Source: Chrysopilus asiliformis
Lineage: Eukaryota; Arthropoda; Insecta; Diptera; Rhagionidae
DNA length: 64,000 bases
Assembly (NCBI GenBank): GCA_964034945.1
Contig: CAXIUK010000023.1
Location: 1-64,000, forward strand
Direction of reading: 5' to 3'
The position numbers were made by a program, and so were the translations under genes. The notes under the pieces are model-generated. The model did not search any database. It worked only from the letters and a program-made list of their open reading frames with translations, and was not told the origin of the DNA. Of this stretch, positions 33,315 through 45,458 are shown in pieces. Positions within the stretch are counted from its first letter, which is position 1, and every line of letters begins with the position of its first letter.

Positions 33315-33860
33315 TATACCCGTATGGTGAAACCAAAGGGTATACTAACTTTGCCTTACCGTTTGTAACGCCAAAATCCCGTCATCGCACACAAAAATGA
33401 ATTACACCAGTGTGTTTAGAATGACAAAAATATTTAATTTTTGCATGTCCGTCCGTCCGTCCGTTCGTCCGTTTTTGGCGCGGATTGCGGGCGCACGGAT
33501 TGAGCTAGAGACTTGATATTTTACGCAGATCTGTTTTCTGTAAACTGCGAGGCTAAGTTCGTTAATGTGCAAAAATTTACCATTAGGGGGATGCCCCCCA
33601 TACGCACGAAAATGTTTTTTGTGAATATCTAAAAAACGGTGCATCTTATCACAAAAGTCCAAGAACAAAAGTTTTTTAGGATATGATTCTACATAAAACT
33701 CCCATAACTCAAAATCCGATTGGAATAAATTTAAAAAAATCTTATTGAAAAGTTTTACTTCAAAGTGGAATTTTGGTATAACTGTTCGAATTTTGATACG
33801 AATATCACCATACGGGTCTCCAATGATTGCCAGATTGGCAATTATAGCTTTTGTTATGTT
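33315..33860 (+). repeat. TATACCC-headed dispersed repeat, intact-looking copy
   Basis: Starts TATACCCGTATGGTGAAACC and ends AATTATAGCTTTTGTTATGTT (last 20: ATTATAGCTTTTGTTATGTT). It is flanked by a 26-bp direct repeat CATAGTCAAAACTTGCCCAC... (33284-33309 and 33861-33886). A CCGT tetranucleotide tract lies at about 33448-33472. In inverse orientation it would end ...CGGGTATAAAAAG, so a long duplication and A-rich tail would suit a retroposon, but no internal promoter was identified. The 155-codon minus frame (33402-33869) is repeat sequence without a recognisable domain. Confidence 0.75.
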
Positions 33861-34133
33861 CATAGTCAAAACTTGCCCACGGACCCTGGGTGAAAAACTA
33901 CATAAATGTTTAATAGAAAAATTACAAATTTAACTTTGATGTCTTGAATGGTAAATGGTAACGTAAAAATAAAATATAAATTAAACATTTTGTTGAAGAA
34001 GTATTTATTTAAATTATAACTTTTGTTTTAAAATACAAAAAAAATTAATGACTTGGATGAACCTGATGGGATGTTATGAGTGTATTTATGTTCGGCTCAA
34101 TGTTTGTGAGTAGCAACCGCAAATCCCCATGAG

Positions 34134-34873
34134 CAGTGTTGTGCCGCGTAGTCTACGTGATGTAGACTACACCATTGTCTACGCGTAGACTATTACTGTA
34201 GACAATGGTCTATTCTCTACGCGTAGACAATGTAGACAATCAATAAAATAAAGGATAGCTGATTTAGTTTTAAAATCTCATTTTCTTCAATTAATTTTAA
34301 CATAATAAAGCACAATTTCCAGGAAGCAATCGCCAAATGTTGTATTGGAGAACTTCGGAGCAAACTTTAGTCGCAATTCTAATTCTTTTCATGCAATCTA
34401 AGCGCTTTTTTTTTTAATTTTTGCAATTGAAATCACATTGAATTCTAAAATCTTTTTGCTTTACACATTTTTCAATATAACGGACCGTTTGTTTAAAAAC
34501 CCGATTCATTTGTATGGGATGGTTTTGCTCATTTAAGAATATCTGTTTAATTTGTTCGAAAAACACGTATGTTTCTAGTCTTTAGCTTAATTCCGTTGAG
34601 AGTTGTCGTATTTACAGATAGACGGAAATCTATACGGAAGTAATTCAAATCAAATAATATATAGACCTATCACAGGTCAGTCGATTTCGGCTTTGACAAT
34701 ATATGACTCACTAATGACTTTGTTTTGACAGATATGAGAAAGTCTACATTGTCTACGCAAAGTCGACATTGTCTACGCCAATGTCTACATTGTCTACCCC
34801 AAATCGATTGTCTACGCTATTGTCTACACTAAAGTGTAGACAATCAAAGTCTACGCGTAGAGGAACAACACTG
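34134..34873. mobile_element. 740-bp hAT MITE with GTCTACGC-rich ends
   Basis: Ends CAGTGTTGTGCCGCGTAG and CTACGCGTAGAGGAACAACACTG (inverse of the left; last 20 CGCGTAGAGGAACAACACTG). The exact 8-bp duplication CCCATGAG is at 34126-34133 and 34874-34881. Both subterminal regions carry many direct and inverted GTCTACGC/GTCTACATT motifs (34150-34240 and 34742-34860), as expected for hAT transposase binding clusters. The centre is AT-rich with no frame. It is nested inside the hAT at 33245-35148. Confidence 0.92.
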
Positions 34874-35156
34874 CCCATGAGTACTAATTTCTAGTCGGTT
34901 TCTTTTTTTTTTTGTGATGAGGCTCATAACGGCACTGAATCTACGTTCTACCAAATAGGAAGACGGAAAAGCAATCAACAGCTTCTGTTATTTATTTTAA
35001 CTTCCATATTAATAATAATGTGTCACAATTTTTTTTATTTTATATTAAACCTTGCGCGGACCCCCTGACGTTGTTCAGGGACCCCCAAATCAATTTTAAT
35101 TTTCCACGGACCCCTGGGGGTCCGTAGGGACCACTTTGGGAACCACTGTTCTAGAG

Positions 35157-37774
35157 GAACCTTGATGGCCTCCCGTCGGAAGGAGATGGAAGTCTCTTAT
35201 TATCTGATCTTTGTCTGCTTGATCTGTTATGTATTTGATTGAATCTATGTATAGCTCGAAATGAATACTTTTGTCTATGCTTATTTTTTCTAGCATGTTT
35301 TTTAATATAAAAATGGTTTGTCTGTCAGAAGTGTTTATCGAAATTGGCAGAAATGAAATTTTTTCTGAACTTGCAAGTTGTTTTATTTCATTTACTATGT
35401 CCTCTAGTTCTTTTTTGTCTCTATCAGATCTTATTGGAATGTTTAATTTTGTAATGAAAATATTAATGTTTTGGTATTTAACAGAAGTAATTTTTTTTGA
35501 TATACTTGATTTATCTGTAATTACGATTTTTGAATATATGGTTTCTTCTAAATTTGATTTGGCTAGGGGTAGAATGAAAATTTTATTCTTTTGATTCTTT
35601 TCAGTTAGAAGGGACGCGTTTTTCTCTGGGACAATTTGCGGAGACAGTGGATCTGTGTTTTGAATGGTATTTTCACATTGTACATCGTCTTCGGTTCTCT
35701 CTTTCGCTTGTTGACGAGTTATGACATTTATATTAGGAATTGCTCTACTTAGTGCATCGGCGTTGGAATTTTGTTTTCCTGGTTTATACATAATTTTAAA
35801 GTCGTATTCTTCTAAACGAATTTTCCAACGCATTAGTCTGGAAGATGGGTTTTTGAGGTTCATTAGCCATATCAATGGTTTGTGATCTGTAATTATTGTG
35901 AATGCCCTGCCGTATAGATAAGGTCGAAATTGTTCTACAGCATAGATTATTGAGAGAAGTTCTTTCTCAATTGTGGAGTAACGTGTTTCGGCATCATTCA
36001 GAGTGCGACTTGCATAGGAAATTGGATGGTCATCTTGAGACAATACTGCGCCGAGTGCGTATCCACTTGCGTCTGAAGTTACGTAAAATTCTTTATCAAA
36101 GTCGGGGTACGATAGTACTGGGGCTTCCATTAGTTTGTTTCTAAGTTCACTGAAGGCATTATCGCATATAGCGTCATAATTGAAGGGGGTATCCTTTTTC
36201 AAAAGATTTGTAAGTGGTTTGGCGATTTTCGAGAAATTAGGGATAAAGCGTCTATAGTATCCTACAAGTCCTAGGAAAACTTTTATCTCTCTTTGGGTTT
36301 TGGGTCGAGGATAGGATCTTAGAGGTTTTAGTTTTTCCGGATCTGGCATTACTCCGTTTTCTGTAATTTTATGGCCTAGATAAATTATTTCTTTTCTTAA
36401 AAAGTTACATTTTTCTGGTTGTAATTTAATGTTGTGTTCTCGGAGACGCATTAGAATAGCTATAAGTTTGTTGTTATGGTCTTGCAATGTTCTGCCATGT
36501 ATCACGATGTCGTCCATGTAGACAAAACAATAAATGCCGTGTAGGCCTGATAGACACGTATTCATGCAACGCTGAAAACGTGCAGTGGCACCTTTTAACC
36601 CAAAAGGCATACGTATGAATTCAAAATGTCCGTCTGGAGTACTGAATGCTGTTTTTTCGCTATCTTCTTCATTCATGGCTATTTGATGGAATCCGTTTGC
36701 CATGTCTAAAGTAGTAAAAAATTTCGCTCTACCTAGTTGGTCTAAAATATCCGTAATATTAGGAAGCGGATGCGCGTCATTAATAGTTATATCGTTGAGA
36801 CCACGAAAATCGACAACGACTCTCCATTTTTTGTTGCCATGTTTATCTGGTTTTTTGGGAACAAGTAGTAATGGTGAATTCCATGGACTAGTAGAAGGAC
36901 GTATTATCTGTGACTCTAACATTTTTTTTATTTGTTTATTTATTTCGTGTTTTTGCGATTGTGGAAGTCTGTAAGGTTTTTTATATATTGGTGGTTTATC
37001 AGGAAGGGTTGGTATTTTATGACTCATTATGTCGGTGTGAGTCAAAAAATCTCCTTCCAAGTGGAACAGCTCGTGAAATTCTTTACAAATTTCCCGGATA
37101 CTTTCTGCTTCCTCTTGATTACAATGATCCAACATAATGAGGTTTTGAAGTTTACTTATTCTTCCCTCGATGGGATCTTTATTATAATCAGTTTCCACTA
37201 AGTGGAAGTCTTCTAATTTTTCGAATTTTGGTTTGATTTCTAATGGATTTATAAAGGCGTCCTTCTCGTTCAAATTGAGAATTAGGACTTGGGCCATACC
37301 ATTTACCGGTTTCACGATAGTGTTACCTAGAATCAGACCTGGTTTAATTTCTTTTTGAAGAAGCATTTCCTTCGGATTTGTTATTGGGATTTTAACTATA
37401 CTTTCTGTTCTTGCTGGAATTGGAATTGAATCTGGAATACAATTCTTTGCAGGAATTGGAATTGAATCTGGAATAGAATTCTTTATTGGAATTTGAATTG
37501 AATCTGGAATAGAATTCTTTGGATATTTTTCTTGCGGGAATCTGTTTGAAAGGTCATTAATATGGTCGTTAATTGTTATACCTTTAGTATTAGCGTTTAT
37601 GTTTTTAGGTGAACAATTAATATTTGGATAGATTAAACTCTTAGGTTTTGAATGTTGATTTTCATCTCTTAAATAAACATAAAGATAATTAGCACGGTAT
37701 TGATTTTTAGGATATAATGTATCTGATTTATTTATTTCCAGGGATATGTGTTTTTCTTTATAATCAATGGTCGC
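35157..37774 (-). CDS. pol: Reverse transcriptase/RNase H part of Gypsy A pol
   Basis: Open on the minus strand from the hAT MITE boundary (37774) to the hAT in integrase. The first methionine at 37366 heads a 756-codon frame that runs to 35096 inside the hAT. The linker (37400-37520) is built of three ~36-bp repeats encoding IPDSIPIPAKN-like peptides. With residues counted from that methionine, RT covers about 115-330, with fingers VVDFRGLN (185-192) and catalytic YMDD (283-286). GLKGATARFQR replaces the usual APATFQ-type sequence. RNase H covers about 428-545, with D432, E469, D494 and D537 present. The tail holds the first His pair of the integrase zinc domain. This segment has no internal stop. 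It is part of a polyprotein reached by -1 frameshifting from gag, so no separate start is expected. Confidence 0.93.
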
Positions 37775-38982
37775 TAGGGTGTTTCATTTTTCCAAAGATG
37801 TGATTTTCATATGACTTTGCTTACGCCCCGAGTCTCAGTGATGAAAAATATATATATTCGAAATATTAAGAAGATTGGATAATATTTAGGGGTTGCACAC
37901 TTTGATCACTTTTCGTCAAACTACCTAGTCTAGCCATAAATACTGACACAAGGAAAAATTGATGCCAAATGAGAATGCATTGGTATTTTTCAAAACTTTT
38001 TTTTTATATTTATTGGGCCGCACAACAGCCACAAATCATAGAACACATTTTTCGAAAATATTGCCATTTGATTTAACACCACGCCTTTAATGATGGAGCC
38101 AACAGGGCTGCAAAATACGCGCTCGATCTATTTGAAAGCTGTGGTTAGATTCCTGCTGCATGGATTCAATGTTAGCGAGTGTTTTTTAGCACACCATATT
38201 CTCTAAAGTAGATCATAGTTTATAGTCCAACACGTTGAGTTATTCAACTCTTCGCTTCTAATGAAATCATAAATTTGATTTTGAAGCATTTTTTGTGGTC
38301 ATTTGGCTTTTTGAGCCAGAAATGAATCCTGTGGAAAATTCCAGTCCCCATTTTTGAATAAGTTTTCGTTTACATGCTTAACTATACATTTTAAACAGTT
38401 TCTTGAGCAAATTTGGCTACGGTTTGCGCTTATTTTTCACATCAAAAACAATTTTCATGACTTCATGCCTCCAAAAGTCCGCCCCCGGAAGTTCAGACCT
38501 TAAGTCGTTAAACTATAGACCCGTTGGACTGTAGTGAGCATGATTTGCCAAAAAGACACCAAAATATTGAGTCCTTGAAGAAGGATTTCAACAAAAACAT
38601 TGGACAACTTTCAAATAGATCGAGCGCGTATTTTGCAGCCCTGTTGGCTCCATCGTTAAAGGCGTGGTGTTAAATCAAATGGCGGTATTTTCGAATAATG
38701 TGTTCTATGATTTGTGGCTGTTGTGTGGCCCAATAAATATAAAAAAAAAGTTTTGAAAAATACCAATGCGTTCTCATTTGGCATCAATTTTTCCTTGTGT
38801 CAGTATTTATGGCTAGACTAGGTAGTTTGACGAAAAGTGATCAAAGTGTGCAACCCCTAAATATTATCCAATCTTCTTAAAATTTGGCATATATATATTT
38901 TTCATCACTGAGACTCGGGGCGTAAGCAAAGTCTGCAAAAATTTTAGATTTTATTTTTTGCCTAACAAAATGAAACACCCTA
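37775..38982. mobile_element. 1.2-kb foldback hAT MITE between protease and RT
   Basis: Terminal inverted repeats TAGGGTGTTTCATTTT (37775) and AAAATGAAACACCCTA (ending 38982) match the hAT YARNG start. The exact 8-bp duplication ATGGTCGC lies at 37767-37774 and 38983-38990. The two ends form long inverted arms of about 370 bp (to about 38143 and from about 38608) with a ~460-bp AT-rich middle, so the transcript could fold into a long hairpin. No transposase frame. The pol frame is continuous across the site. Confidence 0.93.
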
Positions 38983-38990
38983 ATGGTCGC

Positions 38991-39350
38991 GTTATATTTT
39001 GATAGGAAGTCATGGCCGATTAGGCCATCGTAGGATAAGACGGAGTTGTTACTTACGATTTGGAATGGATGTTCGACAATTGATTCTCTTTTGTTGTTTG
39101 GATTTAAATTTAATTTGGCAAAGATTAATCCCTCTGTTGACGTGGATGAAGTGAATAATGTATTTATATTACAGATTGCGTCTTTATAGAAGGGTTCATT
39201 ATGTGTTATGCACTGAGGTTTTAGTAAGCTAATTTCTGCCCCTGTGTCTATAAGAAAGGTTGTTTGAGATGAAACACATACATTAGTTGGTAATGATATT
39301 GTTATTGCTTGGTTATGTACGTTGATGGGGTGAATTATTCTAATTCTACG
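38991..39350 (-). CDS. pol: Aspartic protease part of Gypsy A pol
   Basis: The minus-strand frame encodes FLIDTGAEISLLK, with DTG at 39240-39248: the active-site triad of a retropepsin. It ends GHDFLSKYN before the MITE, where 'GxDFLxxY' is the usual C-terminal protease motif. It lies in the -1 frame relative to gag, whose stop is at 39335-39337, and the two frames overlap there. No obvious slippery heptamer was seen. The frame continues into the RT segment beyond the MITE at 37775-38982. Confidence 0.88.
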
Positions 39351-40184
39351 ATCGATATTTGATTTGGATTTGAATGGACCTGGGCTTTTGTTTGTATTCG
39401 CGAGAGAGTGCCAAGCTCGATCTCTCGCTGATAAGGGTTTCCCTGATTTGACGTATTATTAATTGGTTCGAAGGTAGTGTTTGTTGTTTGGGTATTATTT
39501 GTTTGTGTGGAAAAATTAAAATTATTGTGTCGTTTGTTTTTAGATGGATCAGGTCTAGAATTTTCTTTCTCTGGTATATGTTTATTAATTGAATTAGGAT
39601 TTAGTCCTTGTGGATGCGATTCGGATTGCTGGCTGGTATTAAATCTAGCATTATTAGCTGCTCGTAATCTACATTCTTCTAACATGTGACCTATCTTATG
39701 GCAATAACGACAGATTGTAGGTTGTTGATTTGTTGGTCTTGAAGAAGATGGCCATGTTTTTGAATATACGGGTGTGTTTTTAGGGGGAAAATTTTGTTGA
39801 CATTGTGAGGCTACATGACCTGGTTTGTTACATTTGTAACAAATTAGATTTTGATTATTCCTATTAGATGCATAATGGGATGTTTCATATTGATTTCTTT
39901 TACTATCTATTCGTGTAGAATGTTCGGATATGTATTCGGTTATCGATTTTAGGGATTTTTGTGCGTAAATTTTTGCTAAGGTCTGTAATTGAGGGTCTGA
40001 TAAACCGTCTTCGAAAATTTGAACCGCCTGGCTTTCATTGTCGTTGATGAGAGATTTTAGAAGGATTCTGTCGCTCGTATATTTATACGTAGCTTCGTTT
40101 AGTTCATTTAGTGTTTTTGTGACTCTATTTCCAAAATCTTTCGCTGATTCGTTGTGCATTTGTTTGAGACTTTGAAGTTGTTTT
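39335..40184 (-). pseudogene. gag: Gag of Gypsy A, C-terminal part (capsid end and zinc knuckles)
   Basis: Separated from its N-terminal half by element B. From the insertion boundary the minus frame runs through QLQSLKQMHNESAKDFGNR, the end of a Ty3/Gypsy capsid. Two CCHC zinc knuckles follow, CYKCNKPGHVASQC and CRYCHKIGHMLEEC, then a low-complexity N/Q/T-rich tail and a stop at 39335. A methionine at 40264 that extends this frame lies in element B's LTR and is not a gag start. CCHC knuckles bind the genomic RNA in packaging. Frame is kept across the element B insertion. Confidence 0.88.
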
Positions 40185-40896
40185 TGTTGTGGAGCAAAAG
40201 CCCACTTAAACAAAATTCCATTTAACAAAATTCCACACTTGTGTAAACAATGATTTCCGGTCAAGTGTTCGCGGTGTCAAATGACACGCGCTCTTGAATC
40301 AATTTCGCCAATTCGGCAATCCGGGACCACCGCGGATGATCGATAAGAATTGATCGATCAGCGCGTGGGTGTTAAAAAAAAAGAACGGATGATGAAAGCA
40401 TGCGTGGAGTAATTAGTAAGTCTGAATTCACGGCTCCAACGGATAGGAGCAAGTCTTAATTCACGGCTCGAACCGATAGCATTTTCTATCGACATTAAAT
40501 TACTAGTTCCGTTTTTAATCCTAGTAACATTTCCCAAGTATTTTGTACATTGATTTCCAATCCTTTCAATTGATTCGGTTTCACAATTGTTTAGCAAAGT
40601 TTGAGTGTACTTTTGTTGTTGGTGATTCTTTACTGTTCACCTGAGGAAATTATATGCACGGATATCAGTTTAAATAAGTGCTGCTGATTTTACTAACTGC
40701 TGCTGATTGATCAGAGCGATTTTATAATAAATTAGTTATTAAACCGAAATAAATTTAAAGAGAATATATATTAGAAAATACATAAATGATTAATAAATAA
40801 AAGAAAAGAATGTAACAGTGTTTATATTAAATTATATCAAGAAATAAAAGGTGAGAAAAATATACAATATAATAATATTAAAAATACTACGTAACA
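40185..40896 (+). repeat. 5' LTR of Gypsy B
   Basis: TGTTGTGGAGCAAAAGCCC to ACTACGTAACA, 712 bp. Compared with the 3' LTR it has an extra 15-bp tandem duplication (CATTTAACAAAATTC, near 40218) and about four substitutions by eye. AATAAA signals lie near 40748 and 40795. A 79-codon minus frame occurs identically in both LTRs (40358 and 47134) and is not a gene. Confidence 0.95.
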
Positions 40897-40900
40897 TTTT

Positions 40901-40918
40901 TGGCGCAGCCGGTAGGAT
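40901..40918 (+). other. Primer binding site of Gypsy B (tRNA-Ser type)
   Basis: TGGCGCAGCCGGTAGGAT begins 4 bp after the 5' LTR. It is complementary to the 3' end (with CCA) of fly tRNA-Ser (AGA/UGA) as I recall it, a primer used by many insect Gypsy elements. Confidence 0.85.
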
Positions 40919-41800
40919 CCGGTAAAAACATTTAGTGGATCCTGCGTGAAGAAGTGAAAAAAAAACAAGTGATCGGTATTTTGAATAAAACTTTGGGTGC
41001 TATTTGAAAAAGTTATAAAAGTGTTAAACGCTTTCCCCCATATAAATGAATTGCGAACTGTACTAAATCAATTTAATCAATTTAATAAGTAAACTAAATA
41101 GTGAAGTTATACAAAAAAAAAGAGACATTTAAAATAAAATTGTGCAAGCCAGTGTGGAATTGTTTCAGTTAAGGTCAAGTTCGCCTGAATATATGCAACT
41201 AAAAAACTTCTTTTGGCTTGAAAACAGTGACTAACAAAAAATCTAAAGTTTTTAATTTATTACAAGAAAAATAATGGAACTTTAATCAAATTCATACTAA
41301 ATCCAAAATTCAAATGGAATAAAAATTTAAAAAAAAAAAAAATTTTTTTTTTAATTAAATAAAAGATTTGTCAGTAATGGACTTAATTAATGCCTAGTGA
41401 TTTTTGATATCGAAGTGAGACTTGAAGTTTGAAATGACCGGTTGACTAGGAAGTTTGTGACGAACCAATTTATCCTCATCCTGTTTGATGTACTAAAATT
41501 ACAACACTTACCACGAATACGAATAATCGCTGGACTACAAGGAGTAGTGATTCGAAGTGAATAGTATCGCTAAAACCCTTCGAGCTCCACGAAAGGAAGA
41601 GCAATTCTCACCTTCCTTTGTGTATACGTGTGTGTTGAACGAGAAAAACGCCGACGTTTACTCAAAGATCATCCAGAAAAATTTTCCACAAAGCCTATAG
41701 AGGCCCACGTTGGACAAAGCCTATCAGGGCCAACAATTTAGAGAGCCCATCGGGGCAAACGAGGGAAAAAGTCCACCGGGGCCAACGCTGGAAAAAGCCT
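40919..41800 (+). other. Leader of Gypsy B with tandem repeat before gag
   Basis: AT-rich untranslated leader. The last part (about 41690-41825) has five copies of a ~33-bp unit (AAAGCCTATCGGGGCCAACG-like) running into the start of gag. No other gene seen. Confidence 0.65.
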
Positions 41801-43347
41801 TTGGGGCCATCGTGGGAAAGAACGTCAATGAGCCACGACACCCCCAGCGAGGACATAAGCAGAGAATTCGTCACATCCATCCTGGAGGAAACTATAAGAA
41901 ATATTGAGCCATCCAGTACTTCAACACCGAAGCCAGGACATCTACGATCGGGACGCGAATATCAGCGGAAACTACAAGACAGCGATAGTAGTGACAACAG
42001 CAACAACGAAACCATCAAGGAAGCTTCTGCACACCTGGACGACAGCATCAACACCTCAGAAAGGGACATCAACACCTCAAACAGGAATCTAAATATAATC
42101 AAGGAACAAGGTAAGACCGAAATGGATCAATATATAGAGATAAGTAATTTAGTATGTAATACGGTGCCAATGTTGTTTGGGGAACCGGGTCCCCAACTCG
42201 AAAGTGAGGTCAAGAATTTTGTACGGTGCTGCGAAAGTGTCAAAGAATGTATAGAAGACACTAAGGAAACAGCACTGTGCAAGGTTCTGTCCCTGCGCAT
42301 TCGCGGAAGAGCGGCGGAGCTGCTTGGGGGTCAAACAATAACCACAGTCGAAGAGTTCACAGCGTTGGTAAAGAATAAATTATTGCCAACAAAACCGTAT
42401 TACCTTTTAGTGAACGAACTGAGGTCCCTCCACCAGCTCCCCGGTGAGTCGATTGGTTCATACGTTTCACGAGTACGAAAAATTTATTATCAGTGCCGGG
42501 AAATTCTAACCGCAAAACATGGAAACAACGCGGATCTTGTTTCTGGCGAACTGGAAGAAACGGCGGTACACATTTTGAAATATGGGCTTTCAAACCCAAA
42601 CGCACGCTTTTATATGATGTTGTAATCAAATTAATTCGATTAGAGGAGACGGAGGTTAGTTGGGCATCTCCGCCTCCGATGACGCAATTGATCCAACCTG
42701 CTAACGCAGAGCCTAGTTTAAGTAAAAGTATTCCCAGAAACCTTGGTCATAATGAAAATGTCACAAATCTACCACGAGTTAATCAGACAAATTTCGCGAA
42801 CGAAAAGCAATTTAACAGAAAAATGAATATCCAATGCGGTTTTTGCAGCAACCTTGGTCATACTTACGCGGAGTGTCGGAAGCGTAAGAATACCCCTTTC
42901 TGCCCTGAATGCCGCAGTTACGGACATTACCAAGACACTTGTCCCCGCCGAACACGTAATCAACCGGGTCCTAGCAACTTCAATCGTTATGAACAAGGAG
43001 CAAGCAATTTTGGACGGTTCCAACAAAACCAGCCCAATGCTAATCGCCCTACAAATAATGTAAATCCCGGACCTCTGCGAAACTCACAAAACAATTTCAA
43101 CACAACTCGTTCACCGAATACCGGAAACGGTAGAAATCCAACTCAAAACACATTTAATCAAAATAGGCAGAACACTATAAATACAATCCAAAATACTGGA
43201 CCAATTAGCCCAGGTCCGATGAATATGCGGCCTAAATGTACGTTCTGCCAACGTATCGGACATATAGAGTCTCAATGTCGAGCCAAAACTAATTGGCAAA
43301 ATCAAAACGTATCGTCCCACCCACCCTCCCCGCAACCGGAAAACTAA
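41801..43347 (+). pseudogene. gag: Gag of Gypsy B, broken by a one-base frameshift
   Basis: The first frame (41801-42625, or from the in-frame ATG at 41828) has an acidic, serine-rich N-terminus and a capsid-like core ending GLSNPNAR. It then hits TAA at 42623-42625. The second frame (from about 42610, open to 43347) continues with LYDVVIKLIRLEETEV and three CCHC-type knuckles: CGFCSNLGHTYAEC, CPECRSYGHYQDTC and CTFCQRIGHIESQC, set in N/P/Q-rich linkers. The join is consistent with loss of one base near 42609. Three knuckles are more than element A's two, so the elements belong to different families. It overlaps pol by 55 bp in a -1 relation. Confidence 0.88.
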
Positions 43348-45458
43348 CGGGGGGCTGCCATCCACACCCTCCGTTAAACAATGGATGTCAGCCCAAAAAG
43401 AACGATCTAGTTCTACCCATTGAACAAAAGTGCGTCGCCACAATCCCTTTAAATTTGACAAAGAACAATCGAGCTACATTATTAATTGATACCGGGTCGG
43501 AACTGAGCCTAATCAAGCAGGACGCTTTATCTCATCGCGCAAAAGTAAACAAATCCGAGACGATAAAGCTCACAACTGCTTACGGCACAGGTGACACCCT
43601 CGGATCATGCACAGGGCAAATCCCAATGGAAAACCCAATTACGTGCAAATTCCATATAATTGAAGAAAATAACACCATACCGGGAGACGGCATATTGGGT
43701 TACGATATCCTTAAAGACAACTGCACAATAGACTGCATTAAAGGTCAATTAACAATTCATAAAAACAAGTCAAAGCAAAATGAAATCGCTCATCAACCAC
43801 CAATTCCCCAAAATGAAAATTCGAGCCGAAGGGCGTTAACCAAGGTTAAACCCTGCAGAAAACAAACGGGAGTGGTGCCAGAACAAGGAAATTGCAGTTA
43901 CTTTACCCTACCACCACGAACAAATAGAATTTGCGAGTTACCATGCAGACAAACCGGTGATCATCTCTGTCAATCTGAAGAGATTGGCCCAGGAGTGTTC
44001 ATTGGAAATTGTCTCGTGAGACCGCAGAATGGCAAAGTCGCTGTCAGCATTATTAATACGAACACACACGAGTTCAAGGTACAAAATTATCAGGCCAAAC
44101 TTAGGCCGCTAAAAGAATACAGAATTTCCCCAATCGGGTGCAAACAATCAACAGATGGAATCACACTATCTGAAAAAAGTGTGAACCATCTAGTATCGAA
44201 TAACACAAATCCTCGCGCAACACGGGTGATTGAACACCTTGAGTTTGATCGCTATCTGAATACCGAGGAACATAAAGAAATTACTAATTTGTGTGCGGAA
44301 TATAGTGACATATTTCTTTTACCTGGTGAAAACTTAACCCAGACGACAAAGTGTTCCCACACAATTCCTACATTACCTAATTTACCACCTATACATCGGA
44401 AGATGTATAGATTGCCTGAACGGCAACGCGGTATCATACAAGAAGAGGTCGAAAAAATGCTCAACGAAAACATAATTGCTCCAAGCGGAAGTCCCTATAA
44501 CTCCCCACTTTTGGTCGTACCTAAAAAAGAAGGTGCCGACGGAATCAAACAGTGGCGGGTAGTGGTGGATTTCCGCGAGTTAAATAAAGTAACAATCGGC
44601 GATGCATACCCTCTTCCCCGAATAGAGGACATACTGGATCAGCTGGGTCACTCCAGATATTTTTCGACAATAGACCTGGCATCCGGCTATCATCAAGTTC
44701 CCATTGCCGAAGAAGATCGGCACAAAACTGCTTTCAGCACACCTTACGGACACTACGAATTCAATAGAATGGCCTTTGGCCTCAAGGGGGCGCCGGCCAC
44801 ATTCCAACGCCTCATGAACACCGTTTTGATTGGACTTCAGGGATTCCATTGCTTTGTGTACATAGATGACATAGTAGTTTATGGAAGAAACCTAGAGGAC
44901 CATCTAACCAAACTAACGAAAGTGTTCCAAAGATTACGACAGAGCAATTTAAAAATAAAACCATCCAAATGCCAATTTCTTAGAAAGGAAATTGTCTATT
45001 TGGGCCACAAATGCTCTAGAGAAGGCGCATTACCAGATCCCCAAAAGACTAAGTGTGTCCAAGACTTCCCCGTCCCCAGAACAGTCCGTCAAGTACAGTC
45101 TTTCCTAGGTCTGGTAAACTATTTTCGTAAATTCATCCCGAATTTTTCCAAAGAAGCCGAAGCAATAAATAAGCTTTTGCGCAAAAATACTAAATTCAAA
45201 TGGGACGAAAAATGTCAGACAGCGTTCACAAAACTAAAAAACGCTTTAGTATCCCCTCCATTGCTCGCGTATCCCGATTTCGAGCAACCCTTCCAGGTAA
45301 CGACAGACGCCAGTGGAGAAGCAATTGGTGCAGTATTAACGCAAGGCGAAAAGGGCAAAGAACGACCTATTGCATTTGCAAGTCGATCTTTAAACCCTGC
45401 TGAGCGACGATATAGCACAATAGAACGGGAACTCCTGGCAATAGTAGGAGCAATAAAA
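43293..45458 (+). pseudogene. pol: Pol of Gypsy B: protease, RT and truncated RNase H
   Basis: Residues from ATG 43293: protease LLIDTGSELSLI (DTG 66-68) and GYDIL (137-141); RT about 355-575 with VVDFRELN and catalytic YIDD (523-526), GLKGAPATFQR intact; RNase H starts at about 668 with D672 and ERELLA (711-716). Family similarity stops at residue ~722 (about 45458). The frame then runs through unrelated residues and a poly-lysine stretch from poly(A) to 45698. The rest of RNase H and all of integrase are missing, so this copy could move only with proteins supplied by another element. Confidence 0.92.

Larger units (their letters stand above)
33245..35148. mobile_element. 1.9-kb hAT element (non-autonomous) in integrase
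   Basis: Ends are CAGTGGTTCCCAAACT... and ...TTTGGGAACCACTG, with an exact 8-bp duplication TTCTAGAG (33237-33244 and 35149-35156). The TSD fits the nnnTAnnn pattern of Buster-type hATs. Repeats of CCACGGACCCC lie near both ends. No transposase frame is visible. It contains a TATACCC-headed repeat (33315-33860) and another hAT MITE (34134-34873). The remaining sequence (33887-34125 and 34882-35090) is AT-rich and non-coding. Confidence 0.92.

Noticed and set aside
33402..33869. 155-codon minus-strand frame
   Set aside because: Matches the dispersed TATACCC-headed repeat, with the same sequence in other copies being closed; no domain seen.
40358..40597. 79-codon minus-strand frame present twice (40358-40597 and 47134-47373)
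   Set aside because: Lies wholly within the two LTRs of Gypsy B; identity reflects LTR duplication, and there is no family resemblance.
42854..43461. Frames on the opposite strand or alternate frames of Gypsy B gag
   Set aside because: Shadows of the zinc-knuckle coding frame.
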